Below are positions 1-6,907 of a stretch of 15,385 nt of DNA, piece after piece. The stretch comes from JARLFX01 sp036404255 (GTDB taxonomy: Bacteria; Acidobacteriota; Terriglobia; Terriglobales; Acidobacteriaceae). Position 1 is the first letter of the stretch; every line of letters begins with the position of its first letter. The notes beneath the pieces are model-generated. The model was not told where the DNA came from. It saw only the letters and a list, made by a program, of their open reading frames with translations, and made no database searches. The position numbers and the translations under genes were made by a program. The DNA lies in contig DASWOP010000117.1 of assembly GCA_036404255.1 (NCBI GenBank), forward strand, positions 1 to 15,385. Reading direction: 5' to 3'.

Positions 1-39
1 CTTGCATTGACTTTCGTTTCCGCTCGCCGGGGATGCGAA
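1..39. other. Left edge, no feature seen
   Basis: The 39 bases past the rlmD stop hold no recognisable hairpin or gene. Confidence 0.5.
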
Positions 40-1371
40 TCAGTTTTTGCGCAGTACCGTCACTGTCTCCAGATGGAACGTCTGCGGAAAGAGATCGGCC
101 ATATGCACTGCATGCACGTGATAGCCGGATTTTATCAGCCCGGACAGATCGCGCGAGAGCGTCACCGGATCGCAGGAGACATACACCATCTCTGCCGCGC
201 CCACTTGTGCCAGCAGCTCGCAGACTGCCGCGCCCAGCCCAGCTCGCGGTGGGTCCAGCACGATCAGTTGCGGTGGCTTCTTGCTCGAAGGTGTTGCCGT
301 GCGGCGAAGAAACTCCAGCGTTGTGCTCTCAATCGCGCGATGCTGCTCGCCCGCCAGCGCCAGGTTGTGCTGGAGATCGTGCACTGCAGGCACCGCAGAT
401 TCCACTGCCACCACCCGCGCAAAATTTTCCGCCAGCGCCAGCGAAAACAATCCTGCCCCCGCATAAAGGTCCCACACCAGCGCACCACTGCGCCCTTCGG
501 CTACAAGCTGCACTAGTTCCTCCGCCAGAAAGCGATTCACCTGGAAGAACGCACCGCGACTCACGCGGTAGGCATGTGCTCCGACGTTGCAGTTCAACGC
601 ATCCGCTCCCCATCGCGTCAGTTCGCGCGGCGCCGCGGTTGGATTGCCCGCCTGCTCATAGATACCCGCGCCAACCAACTCCGTCACCGTCTCGCGCAGA
701 CTCTCCATCGCTGCCGAAAACTCTGCCGCGTTGGCAACAGAACCCGGCTTCAGCAGCACCGCAACCTGCAGCGAACTCTCGGCTGCATCGCAGAAAAACT
801 CCGCTTCGATCGCGCCCTCAACCCACGCAACATCGGCAATCGCGTTACACAGTGCATCGGCCGCGCATACGAGCAGCGGCGCAGCGATAGGGCACTCGTC
901 CACGGCAAAGGCGGTGTGGGACCGGCGCTGTTTGTAGCCCAGCCGCAGTGCCCCATCCTCGCGCACAAAGTGCATGCGGATGCGGTTGCGATACGCCCAC
1001 GGCTCGCTTGCATGCACAGTGATCTCCGGGGGCGTCACGCCCGCGCGTACCATCGTCTCCGCCAGGATTCCGCGCTTCATCTCAAGTTGCGCGGCATACT
1101 CTGCATGCTGGTAACTGCACCCGCCGCAGATGCCATAGTGCCTGCAGCCCGGCGTAGTTCGCTTGGGCGAAGCCTCCAGCACTGCAATCAATTCACCTTG
1201 CGCCGGGCCGCGTTTGCTCTCACTCACGCGCGCCTCTACTGACTCTCCTGGTAGCGTGAGTGGAACCAGCGCAGCCTTGCCATCCGGCAGCCGGGTAAGC
1301 CCAGCGCCGCCGTAGACAGCCTTCTCAATACGTAGAGTGATTGCCCCGGACATGGAAGCTGGCTTGTTCAT
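40..1371 (-). CDS. rlmD: 23S rRNA (uracil-5)-methyltransferase, RlmD/TrmA family
   Basis: A 443-residue class I SAM-dependent RNA m5U methyltransferase, acting in the cytoplasm. Residues 10-65 look like a TRAM RNA-binding domain. C76, C82 and C85 with a fourth Cys at 160 form the iron-sulfur cluster pattern of the RlmD group. The SAM-binding loop is DLYAGAGLFS (301-310), followed by VLDPPRAGLG (371-380). The catalytic nucleophile is C400 in YVSCDP, and the C-terminal HLETV (433-437) supplies the usual general-base Glu (E435). The start is an ATG overlapping the upstream stop as ATGA, which suggests translational coupling; no clear Shine-Dalgarno is visible, and M7 is an alternative start. It is the last gene of the nadC-birA-coaX run. 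The exact target (U1939 versus U747 or tRNA U54) cannot be settled from the sequence; the four-Cys cluster favours RlmD or RlmCD over TrmA. Confidence 0.9.
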   Translation of the reverse strand: MNKPASMSGAITLRIEKAVYGGAGLTRLPDGKAALVPLTLPGESVEARVSESKRGPAQGELIAVLEASPKRTTPGCRHYGICGGCSYQHAEYAAQLEMKRGILAETMVRAGVTPPEITVHASEPWAYRNRIRMHFVREDGALRLGYKQRRSHTAFAVDECPIAAPLLVCAADALCNAIADVAWVEGAIEAEFFCDAAESSLQVAVLLKPGSVANAAEFSAAMESLRETVTELVGAGIYEQAGNPTAAPRELTRWGADALNCNVGAHAYRVSRGAFFQVNRFLAEELVQLVAEGRSGALVWDLYAGAGLFSLALAENFARVVAVESAVPAVHDLQHNLALAGEQHRAIESTTLEFLRRTATPSSKKPPQLIVLDPPRAGLGAAVCELLAQVGAAEMVYVSCDPVTLSRDLSGLIKSGYHVHAVHMADLFPQTFHLETVTVLRKN

Positions 1372-2075
1372 CCGTGGCTCATGTAAAAGAGGCTCAGGCG
1401 CGGAATCTTGCGCGACTCCATCAGCCGCTTATGCAGAAATTGCTGCTCGATCTGCCGTATCTGCACGGCTTGCATGCGGCTGCGATACGGTGCCAGCTCG
1501 CGCGCCGCCGTCTCACGCAGCTGCACTAGCTCCTGCTCCGGTGCTGCGGTCAGCAGAGCAGCGAATATCTTCTCTTCCAGCACCGTCAGGTTGCGGTCCA
1601 GGTCTTCCAGTGGAGTCGCTGGTGCTGCGCGCAACTCCTCTGCCAGCGTACGCAGACGCGCCGCCGTCTCGCGCAGCACATTCTCCGCCGCGGGCAGGTT
1701 GATCTTCTCCAGCGCTGCTGCGTTGCTCTCCAGAAACTGCGTCACAGGCTCAATTTCAAATCCGCTGGGCTGCGTCTCTTTTGCAGGTGCCGCGCCAATA
1801 GCTGCCTCTGCCATCTGCTCGGCCGTTGCCATTACTTCCTGCGCGCACCATGCCAGCGAATTCACCTTCTGCAGCCGGGTCTTGGATCTCGCTGCCCGCG
1901 CATCGTACTTGTCGAAAGCGGAATCGATGCCGCGCAGCGCAGCCTCCAACGGCACGCCGGCCTCGCGCCACGCTTCAATCAGCGCCCAGTCCAGCGTAGA
2001 GAGCAGCAGCAACTGGCCGCGCCGCTGCATGAACCGCTCTTCGATCTCGGTGAAGTAATTAAAATAATTCTGCAA
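1368..2075 (-). CDS. Conserved-looking protein of unknown function, 235 aa, helical
   Basis: I do not recognise a characterised family. The protein has no signal peptide or membrane segment. The N-terminus is rich in aromatic residues (YFNYFTEIEERF, then LDWALIEAW at about 28-36) and looks like a small folded domain. The rest is Ala/Glu/Arg-rich and should be helical, with heptad-like stretches at about 125-215 that suggest coiled coil. The start at 2075 is TTG; an ATG 45 bases further in (2030) is the alternative, but the stretch before it has the character of a conserved N-terminus, so I prefer TTG. The stop lies 30 bases from the coaX stop on the 5' side, and the gene overlaps rlmD by 4 bp on the 3' side, so it is almost certainly co-transcribed with both. 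My impression that similar proteins occur next to rlmD in other Acidobacteriota is from memory and unverified. Confidence 0.75.
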   Translation of the reverse strand: MQNYFNYFTEIEERFMQRRGQLLLLSTLDWALIEAWREAGVPLEAALRGIDSAFDKYDARAARSKTRLQKVNSLAWCAQEVMATAEQMAEAAIGAAPAKETQPSGFEIEPVTQFLESNAAALEKINLPAAENVLRETAARLRTLAEELRAAPATPLEDLDRNLTVLEEKIFAALLTAAPEQELVQLRETAARELAPYRSRMQAVQIRQIEQQFLHKRLMESRKIPRLSLFYMSHG

Positions 2076-2105
2076 TGCTGTCGCGCTCGTCTCTGAATCA
2101 GGATT

Positions 2106-2933
2106 TTACGCGTGTGTTGGTGGCGCCGTTGCGGCGGTACGCTTGCGTCCGCGCTCCGCGTTGCGCTCGTAGATAATGCGCAGGCCGGTCAGTGTCAGCA
2201 TCGGGTCCACCTCGTGCAGATACTTCGATCCGCTGGCGATCAGCCGCGACATGCCGCCCGTTGCAACCAGCTTCGTCTCCGTGCCGAGCTCCGCGATCAG
2301 CCGCTCCAGGATGCCGTCCACCAGCCCGATATAGCCGTAGTACAAGCCGATCTGGATATTGTCCGTCGTTGACGTGCCAATGATCTTCGCAGGCCGCTTC
2401 ACATCCACGCGCGGCAACCGCGCAGCATGCTCAAACAGCGCCTCGGCTGCAATGCCCAGCCCCGGCGCAATCGCGCCGCCGATGAACTCACCCTTTTTCG
2501 AGATCACGTCGAAGGTGGTCGCCGTACCCATATCCACCACAATGCACGGTCCGCCGAAGCGCTCGAAGGCCGCAACGCAATTCACAATGCGGTCCGCGCC
2601 CACCTCGGATGGATTATCCACCAGCACCGGCAGTCCGGTCTTCACGCCCGGCTCCACAAAGAGCGGCTTGATCTTGAAGTAGCGCTCGCACACCTGCCGC
2701 AGCGCCGAGTCGATCGGCGGCACGACGGACGAGATGATGATGGCGTCCACCACATCGATTGACATCTTCCGCAGCGCAAACAGGTCGCGGAAGAGCATGC
2801 CGTACTCATCGGTTGTCTGAATGTGAGAGGTTGTGATGCGCCAGTCCGCGACAAGTTCCGTGGGAACGTCTGGCCCAGTCTTATACAGCGCAAGAACGGT
2901 ATTGGTGTTGCCTACATCGAGTGCCAGTAGCAT
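2106..2933 (-). CDS. coaX: Type III pantothenate kinase
   Basis: This enzyme phosphorylates pantothenate in the first committed step of coenzyme A synthesis. The 275-residue protein shows the ASKHA-type signature set of CoaX: N-terminal DVGNTNT (6-12), VGADR (111-115) and DMGTATTFD (134-142), followed by GGAIAPGLGI (152-161). Length fits the family (about 255-275). The ATG at 2933 is preceded by AGGAAGG at good spacing and puts the first Asp at residue 6, as usual. An in-frame extension to 3077 would run back into birA and has no family match, so it is rejected. The gene starts 25 bp after birA, an adjacency seen in many bacteria. CoaX is the monovalent-cation-dependent isoform that is not feedback-inhibited by CoA (family knowledge). 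Confidence 0.95.
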   Translation of the reverse strand: MLLALDVGNTNTVLALYKTGPDVPTELVADWRITTSHIQTTDEYGMLFRDLFALRKMSIDVVDAIIISSVVPPIDSALRQVCERYFKIKPLFVEPGVKTGLPVLVDNPSEVGADRIVNCVAAFERFGGPCIVVDMGTATTFDVISKKGEFIGGAIAPGLGIAAEALFEHAARLPRVDVKRPAKIIGTSTTDNIQIGLYYGYIGLVDGILERLIAELGTETKLVATGGMSRLIASGSKYLHEVDPMLTLTGLRIIYERNAERGRKRTAATAPPTHA

Positions 2934-2958
2934 AGCGCCTTCCTGCCTCGTCTTTCTT

Positions 2959-3744
2959 TCAATTGATTTCGCGGACCCCGCCGGATAGCACCAGGCGCTC
3001 CGATCCGCCCTCCGTTCGGACACGCAAAAAACCGTGCGCATCCAGACCGTCGGTAGTTCCAGTATATCCGGCTGCATCGTCTACGTGGACGCGTTTGCCG
3101 CGTACCCATGTGGAAGCCGCCGCAAACCGTTCCAGTATCTCGCCGCCCGCCTCCAGCTCCGCTACCTCCTGCGCAATGTTGCGCAGCAGCGCAGCCAGCA
3201 ACTGTTGCATACTCTGCTGTATTCCGCTTTCAATGCGCAGCGATGTCGCCAGGTGCCGCAGCTCTTCCGGAAACGCCTCATGATTCACATTGATGCCCAC
3301 GCCGATCACCACATGGCGAAAGCGCTCGCCATCAGCGCTGGCCGCGGTCTCCACCAGGATGCCGCCGCATTTCTTGCCGTCGAGCATCAGGTCGTTGGGC
3401 CAGCGAATGTCCGCCTGCAATCCGCTGACAGACTCAATCGCAGCCTGTGCTGCCAGCCCAGTGGCGAGCGAAATCTTCAGCGCAGCAGCAGGTGAGACGA
3501 CAGGCCGCAGCAGCACGCTGGTATAGAGTCCTGCGCCCGCGGGCGAGTGCCACGTGTGCCCACCGCGTCCGCGCCCAGCGGTCTGTTCTTCCGCAAAATA
3601 AACCGAGCCCGAAGGTGCGCCTGCTTGTGCAGCTTCCAGCGCCGCGGCATTGGTGGAGCCAATGGTAGGGAAGTGATGCAGCCGCCCATGCAGAATGGTT
3701 CCGTGCAGTGCATCGTTCAGCGCGGGCAGATCATAGAGCGCCAC
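2959..3744 (-). CDS. birA: Biotin--[acetyl-CoA-carboxylase] ligase, monofunctional
   Basis: This ligase attaches biotin through biotinyl-5'-AMP to the biotin carboxyl carrier protein of acetyl-CoA carboxylase. The 261-residue protein has the BPL/LPL catalytic fold: TIGSTN (27-32), the adenylate-binding GRGRGGHTW (57-65), RWPNDLM (114-120), KKCGGILVE (124-132) and GVGINVN (148-154). A short C-terminal domain with VRGKRVHV and LVLSGGVREIN follows, as in the family. There is no N-terminal winged helix, so it should not act as the biotin operon repressor. The start is GTG, two bases after the TAA of nadC (TAA-CC-GTG), which indicates translational coupling; no other plausible start lies nearby. 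Together with CoaX, it links the operon to acyl-CoA and fatty acid metabolism. Confidence 0.93.
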   Translation of the reverse strand: MALYDLPALNDALHGTILHGRLHHFPTIGSTNAAALEAAQAGAPSGSVYFAEEQTAGRGRGGHTWHSPAGAGLYTSVLLRPVVSPAAALKISLATGLAAQAAIESVSGLQADIRWPNDLMLDGKKCGGILVETAASADGERFRHVVIGVGINVNHEAFPEELRHLATSLRIESGIQQSMQQLLAALLRNIAQEVAELEAGGEILERFAAASTWVRGKRVHVDDAAGYTGTTDGLDAHGFLRVRTEGGSERLVLSGGVREIN

Positions 3745-3746
3745 GG

Positions 3747-4631
3747 TTAGCGCTCTGCCACGATCTTCATGCTCAGGTCCACTGCCGTGGTGGAGTGCGT
3801 CAGTGCACCCACAGAGATGAAGTCCACACCGGCCAGCGCATACTTGCGCACCGTCTTCAAATTCATGTTGCCGGAGGATTCAATCTTGATCTTCGGTGAC
3901 TGTTTCCGGATCTGCTTCACGGCCTTCTTCGTCTGGTGCGGCGTCATGTTGTCCAGCAGCAGACTCTCTGCGCCGCCGGCCAGCGCCTGGTCCAGTTCCA
4001 CCTGCGAGCGCACCTCTACCTGGACCGTCTGTCCCGGCTTATGGCCTGCCATCGCAGCGGCCAGCACCTTGGGCAGTCCGCCGCCCAGCGAGATGTGGTT
4101 ATTCTTAATCAGAATGCCGTCCTGCAGGTCCAGCCGGTGGTTCACGCCGCCGCCGCAACACACCGCATACTTATCCAGGCTGCGCAGCCCGGGGATGGTC
4201 TTGCGGGTATCCAGAATCTTCGTTTTGGTTCCGGCCACAGCCTTCACGTACTGATTGGTCAGCGTGGCAATGCCGCACATGCGCTGCAGCAGGTTCAGGA
4301 TTACCCGCTCGCAGGAGAGAATGGTGCGCGCATTCGCCCGGATCACCGCGATGGATTGCCCCTTCTTGATGCGTACACCGTCGAAGATCTCGGTATGGCT
4401 GATGACCTGGTGCCGTCCGACGCCGGGCTTTGCATCCATTTTGGCAAAGAGGTCCAGAAACGCCGAAATGCAGCCCAGACCCGCCAGCATGCAGTCTTCC
4501 TTGGCCACAATGGTCGCTGTGGCGCGCAGCTTCGGGTCAATGGTCAGCGCCGTGGTCACATCGCGCGTGACTTTGTCTTCCTGTAGTGCTGCTTCAAGAA
4601 TTGTCTGGATCCGGCGGCTCTTCCACTCCAT
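3747..4631 (-). CDS. nadC: Nicotinate-nucleotide pyrophosphorylase (quinolinate phosphoribosyltransferase)
   Basis: NadC converts quinolinate and PRPP to nicotinate mononucleotide, CO2 and pyrophosphate in de novo NAD synthesis. The 294-residue protein shows the family motifs in order: SCERVILNLLQR (106-117), DTRKTIPGLR (141-150), KYAVCCGGGVNHR (154-166), IKNNH (175-179), LLLDNM (224-229), ESSGNM (251-256) and ISVGALTHS (272-280). R109, R143, H165, R166 and K176 are in the substrate-binding positions of the family. The ATG at 4631 follows AAAGGGA at a usable distance and gives the normal length; a frame extension to 4991 overlaps fbp on the other strand and is rejected. nadA and nadB are not in this window. 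It is the first gene of the run and carries the candidate promoter. Confidence 0.95.
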   Translation of the reverse strand: MEWKSRRIQTILEAALQEDKVTRDVTTALTIDPKLRATATIVAKEDCMLAGLGCISAFLDLFAKMDAKPGVGRHQVISHTEIFDGVRIKKGQSIAVIRANARTILSCERVILNLLQRMCGIATLTNQYVKAVAGTKTKILDTRKTIPGLRSLDKYAVCCGGGVNHRLDLQDGILIKNNHISLGGGLPKVLAAAMAGHKPGQTVQVEVRSQVELDQALAGGAESLLLDNMTPHQTKKAVKQIRKQSPKIKIESSGNMNLKTVRKYALAGVDFISVGALTHSTTAVDLSMKIVAER

Positions 4632-4661
4632 GTTGTTTGTCCCTTTGGTACTAACCCTTTC

Positions 4662-4690
4662 ATCGTAAACCCAGCAGCGGCTCCCGTAAA
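4662..4690 (-). promoter_or_regulatory. Candidate sigma70-type promoter for the nadC operon
   Basis: Read on the minus strand, TTTACG (4690-4685) is followed by exactly 17 bases and TACGAT (4667-4662). Each hexamer matches four of six consensus bases. Transcription would start near 4655, giving a leader of about 24 nt before the nadC ATG. No equally good plus-strand promoter for fbp is visible in this divergent spacer. The match is modest and could be chance. Confidence 0.35.
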
Positions 4691-4754
4691 AACTCTGTGC
4701 GATATGCGGTCGACCCGTTGGCAGCCCCTCGGTATGGATGATATCGTCGCCGTA

Positions 4755-5753
4755 ATGCAACCGATGATTGTCACCGTCCAACAGCACATCCTTGAGGAGC
4801 AGCGTAAGCGCTCTGACGCGACTGGAACCTTTTCCTGGCTGCTTTCCGGCATCACGCTCGCCGCCAAAATGGTAGAAGCGAAGATCCGTCAGGCCGGCCT
4901 GCTGGACGTACTCGGCTCCCTCGGTCAGGAGAACGTGCAGGGCGAAGTCCAGCAGAAGCTTGACGTCTACGCCAACCAGGCACTGCTGCACTGCCTGGGC
5001 GTCCGCGACTGTGTCGCCGCGCTGGTCTCCGAAGAAAATGAAGAGCCCGTGATCTTTGACCGCGATGGCGAGACTGGCCGCTACATCATCGTCTTCGATC
5101 CGCTGGACGGTTCATCCAACATCGACGTCAACGTGAACGTCGGCACCATCTTTTCCATCTTTCGCCGCCCAATCGGCTGCAAAGGTACACCGGCCGATCT
5201 CAAAGCCGCCATACTGCAGCCCGGTACGGAGCAGGTGGCCGCCGGCTACGTCGTCTATGGTCCCTCCACCGTCCTGGTCTACACGGCAGGGAGCGGTGTC
5301 TTCGGCTTTACGCTGGACCACACCATCGGCGCCTTCATCCTCAGCAACTCCCACATGCGCATGCCAGACTCCGGCACCTACTATTCCGTGAATGAAGCAA
5401 ATGCCGAGAGCTTCCCTCAGGAGTACCGCGACTACCTCACCCTGCTGCGCACCGGCGGCATGGGCCGCACCTATAGTTCGCGCTACATCGGTTCGCTGGT
5501 GGCAGACTTCCATCGCACCCTGCTGAAGGGCGGTATCTTCCTCTATCCGCCGACGGCCAAGCAGCCGGGCGGCAAGCTTCGCCTGCTGTACGAGGCAAAT
5601 CCTCTGGCCTTCATCGCCGAGCAAGCCGGCGGCATGGCCATCTCTGGCAAAGGCCGCGTGCTGGACATTCAGCCCACGGGAATCCACCAGCGCACGCCAT
5701 TCGTTGTCGGCGGCAAAACCGAAGTCGAAGCCTTGCAAAGGAATCTCAAATAA
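4755..5753 (+). CDS. fbp: Fructose-1,6-bisphosphatase, class I
   Basis: Hydrolyses fructose 1,6-bisphosphate to fructose 6-phosphate, the irreversible step of gluconeogenesis. The protein has the class I core: an N-terminal helix with QQHILEEQ and ATGTFSWLLSGI, the metal-binding acidic pair SEENEEP, the signature FDPLDGSSNIDVN, TYSSRYIGSLVADFHR, and the C-terminal GGIFLYPPT...LRLLYEANPLAFIAEQAGG with a closing RTPFVVGG. Starting at the ATG at 4755 gives 332 residues, the usual length, with the family-like IVTVQQHI right after the start. ATGs at 4704, 4734 and 4764 are also in frame, and none has a convincing ribosome binding site, so the start is uncertain by up to 17 codons. The stop overlaps the start of the next gene by one base (TAATG). 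It is divergent from nadC. Confidence 0.95.
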   Translation: MQPMIVTVQQHILEEQRKRSDATGTFSWLLSGITLAAKMVEAKIRQAGLLDVLGSLGQENVQGEVQQKLDVYANQALLHCLGVRDCVAALVSEENEEPVIFDRDGETGRYIIVFDPLDGSSNIDVNVNVGTIFSIFRRPIGCKGTPADLKAAILQPGTEQVAAGYVVYGPSTVLVYTAGSGVFGFTLDHTIGAFILSNSHMRMPDSGTYYSVNEANAESFPQEYRDYLTLLRTGGMGRTYSSRYIGSLVADFHRTLLKGGIFLYPPTAKQPGGKLRLLYEANPLAFIAEQAGGMAISGKGRVLDIQPTGIHQRTPFVVGGKTEVEALQRNLK

Positions 5754-6907
5754 TGAATTGGAAACTTCCCCTGGCCCTTGCAGCATGCACCCTCAGCCCC
5801 GTTTGTTACGCGCAGAACCCCGCGCCCGCCGCCACCCCAGTCCCCGTTTCACCCGCCGCAGCACCCGAAGCGCCGCCGACGAATGTTCTCAAGCTCCCGC
5901 CCCAGACGGTCGTGCCCTCACCCGCGCCGAGCTACGCGGCCACGCCCGGCTACTACACCATGCCGTTTGAGGGCGATATTCCGTCGGATCGCATGCCGAA
6001 TTATCTGCATGTGAATATGTCGATCGATGGCGGTCCCACCAGCGGATATCTAGTTGACACCGGCTCGACCGGCATCGTCGTCGGCGCAGAGGAACTGCCC
6101 CACTTTGATCCCAACGGAGAAAAGGGCGATCTGACGTATTCCAGCAGCGGGCGCAAGGAAGAGGGCGTCTGGCAGACGGTCACCGTGACCTTCCCTGACG
6201 CCAAATATCATGGCCCAAACGACGGCAAACCCCATGTCGCCAGCGCCAAAGTTCGCGTACTCGCCGTCACCCACCTGAGTTGCGTGAATATGGGCCCCAA
6301 TGCTGCCGGATGTAAGCCGTCCAATAATCCCAATCCGCACATGCTGGGCATCGGCTTTGGCCGTGGCGCACTCCGCGCCGTTGAGCCAAACAATCCGTTC
6401 ACCAGCCTCGGCGATATGAACGATGGCACCATCCGCACCGGCTACATCATTTCGCATGCAGGCATTCATCTGGGGCTAACGGATGCGACAGCCGCAGGGT
6501 TCACTTTCCAGAAGCTGCTGCCACGCACGGATGCCAAGCCGGACAAGCCCGCTGGGTTTCCCAAGGATTGGATAACCCCTCCCGGCTACTTTGCTGTGGA
6601 TGGCAAAAAATCTCCGCAGGGAACCGTCCTGATGGATACTGGCCTGGGTAATATGATGCTGGCTCTCGAAGGCGAATCCAAGCCAGCGCCTATTGCGGAG
6701 GGAACTCCCATCACCATCTATCTGCCCGGCGGCAAATATCACTACCAATTCCGCGTTGGCGATAAAACCAAGGCGACACCGATCAAGGTGAATTGGGTTT
6801 ACCCCCGCTCGGGCACGTACGTGAATACCGGCGAGCGGGTCTTCAACCTGGTAGATTACCTCTACGACGCGGACGGCGGTTATCTGGCGTTGCGCGCGAA
6901 GCAGTAG
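5753..6907 (+). CDS. Putative secreted pepsin-like (two-lobed) aspartic protease
   Basis: This 384-residue protein has a signal peptide (KLPLALAACTLSPVCYA, likely cut after A20) and a Pro/Ala-rich linker to about residue 65. By eye the rest matches the bilobal pepsin (A1) layout. Lobe 1 has YLVDTGSTGIVV (D102), a flap-like LTYSSSG (Y129, in the place of pepsin Tyr75) followed by TVTVTF, and HMLGIGFGRG (196-205) like pepsin's DGILGLAYP. Then comes GYIISHAGIHLGL (230-242) like the FYLS...LGG strand, a second DTG in TVLMDTGLGNMML (D295), and an end GERVFNLVDYLYDADGGYLAL resembling GDVFLR..YVVFD....IGLA. The Asp-Asp spacing is 193 (183 in pepsin). C177 and C187 may pair. The ATG overlaps the fbp stop and follows AAAGGAA at 8 bases, so it is probably co-translated with fbp. 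The second triad is followed by LG rather than TS/TT, so activity is unproven; a retropepsin-like single lobe is the alternative. Confidence 0.7.
   Translation: MNWKLPLALAACTLSPVCYAQNPAPAATPVPVSPAAAPEAPPTNVLKLPPQTVVPSPAPSYAATPGYYTMPFEGDIPSDRMPNYLHVNMSIDGGPTSGYLVDTGSTGIVVGAEELPHFDPNGEKGDLTYSSSGRKEEGVWQTVTVTFPDAKYHGPNDGKPHVASAKVRVLAVTHLSCVNMGPNAAGCKPSNNPNPHMLGIGFGRGALRAVEPNNPFTSLGDMNDGTIRTGYIISHAGIHLGLTDATAAGFTFQKLLPRTDAKPDKPAGFPKDWITPPGYFAVDGKKSPQGTVLMDTGLGNMMLALEGESKPAPIAEGTPITIYLPGGKYHYQFRVGDKTKATPIKVNWVYPRSGTYVNTGERVFNLVDYLYDADGGYLALRAKQ

Noticed and set aside
33..890. Long plus-strand open frame opposite rlmD (285 codons)
   Set aside because: It is antisense to a gene with full family motifs, with Arg/Pro/Ser-rich low-complexity content typical of GC-rich shadow frames.
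2934..3077. N-terminal extension of coaX into birA
   Set aside because: The family N-terminus starts at the DVGNT strand; the ATG at 2933 has AGGAAGG upstream.
4632..4991. N-terminal extension of nadC
   Set aside because: It overlaps fbp on the other strand and has no match to the family; the ATG at 4631 gives normal length and has a ribosome binding site.
5112..5786. Minus-strand open frame of 224 codons opposite fbp
   Set aside because: Shadow of fbp, which carries all class I FBPase motifs.
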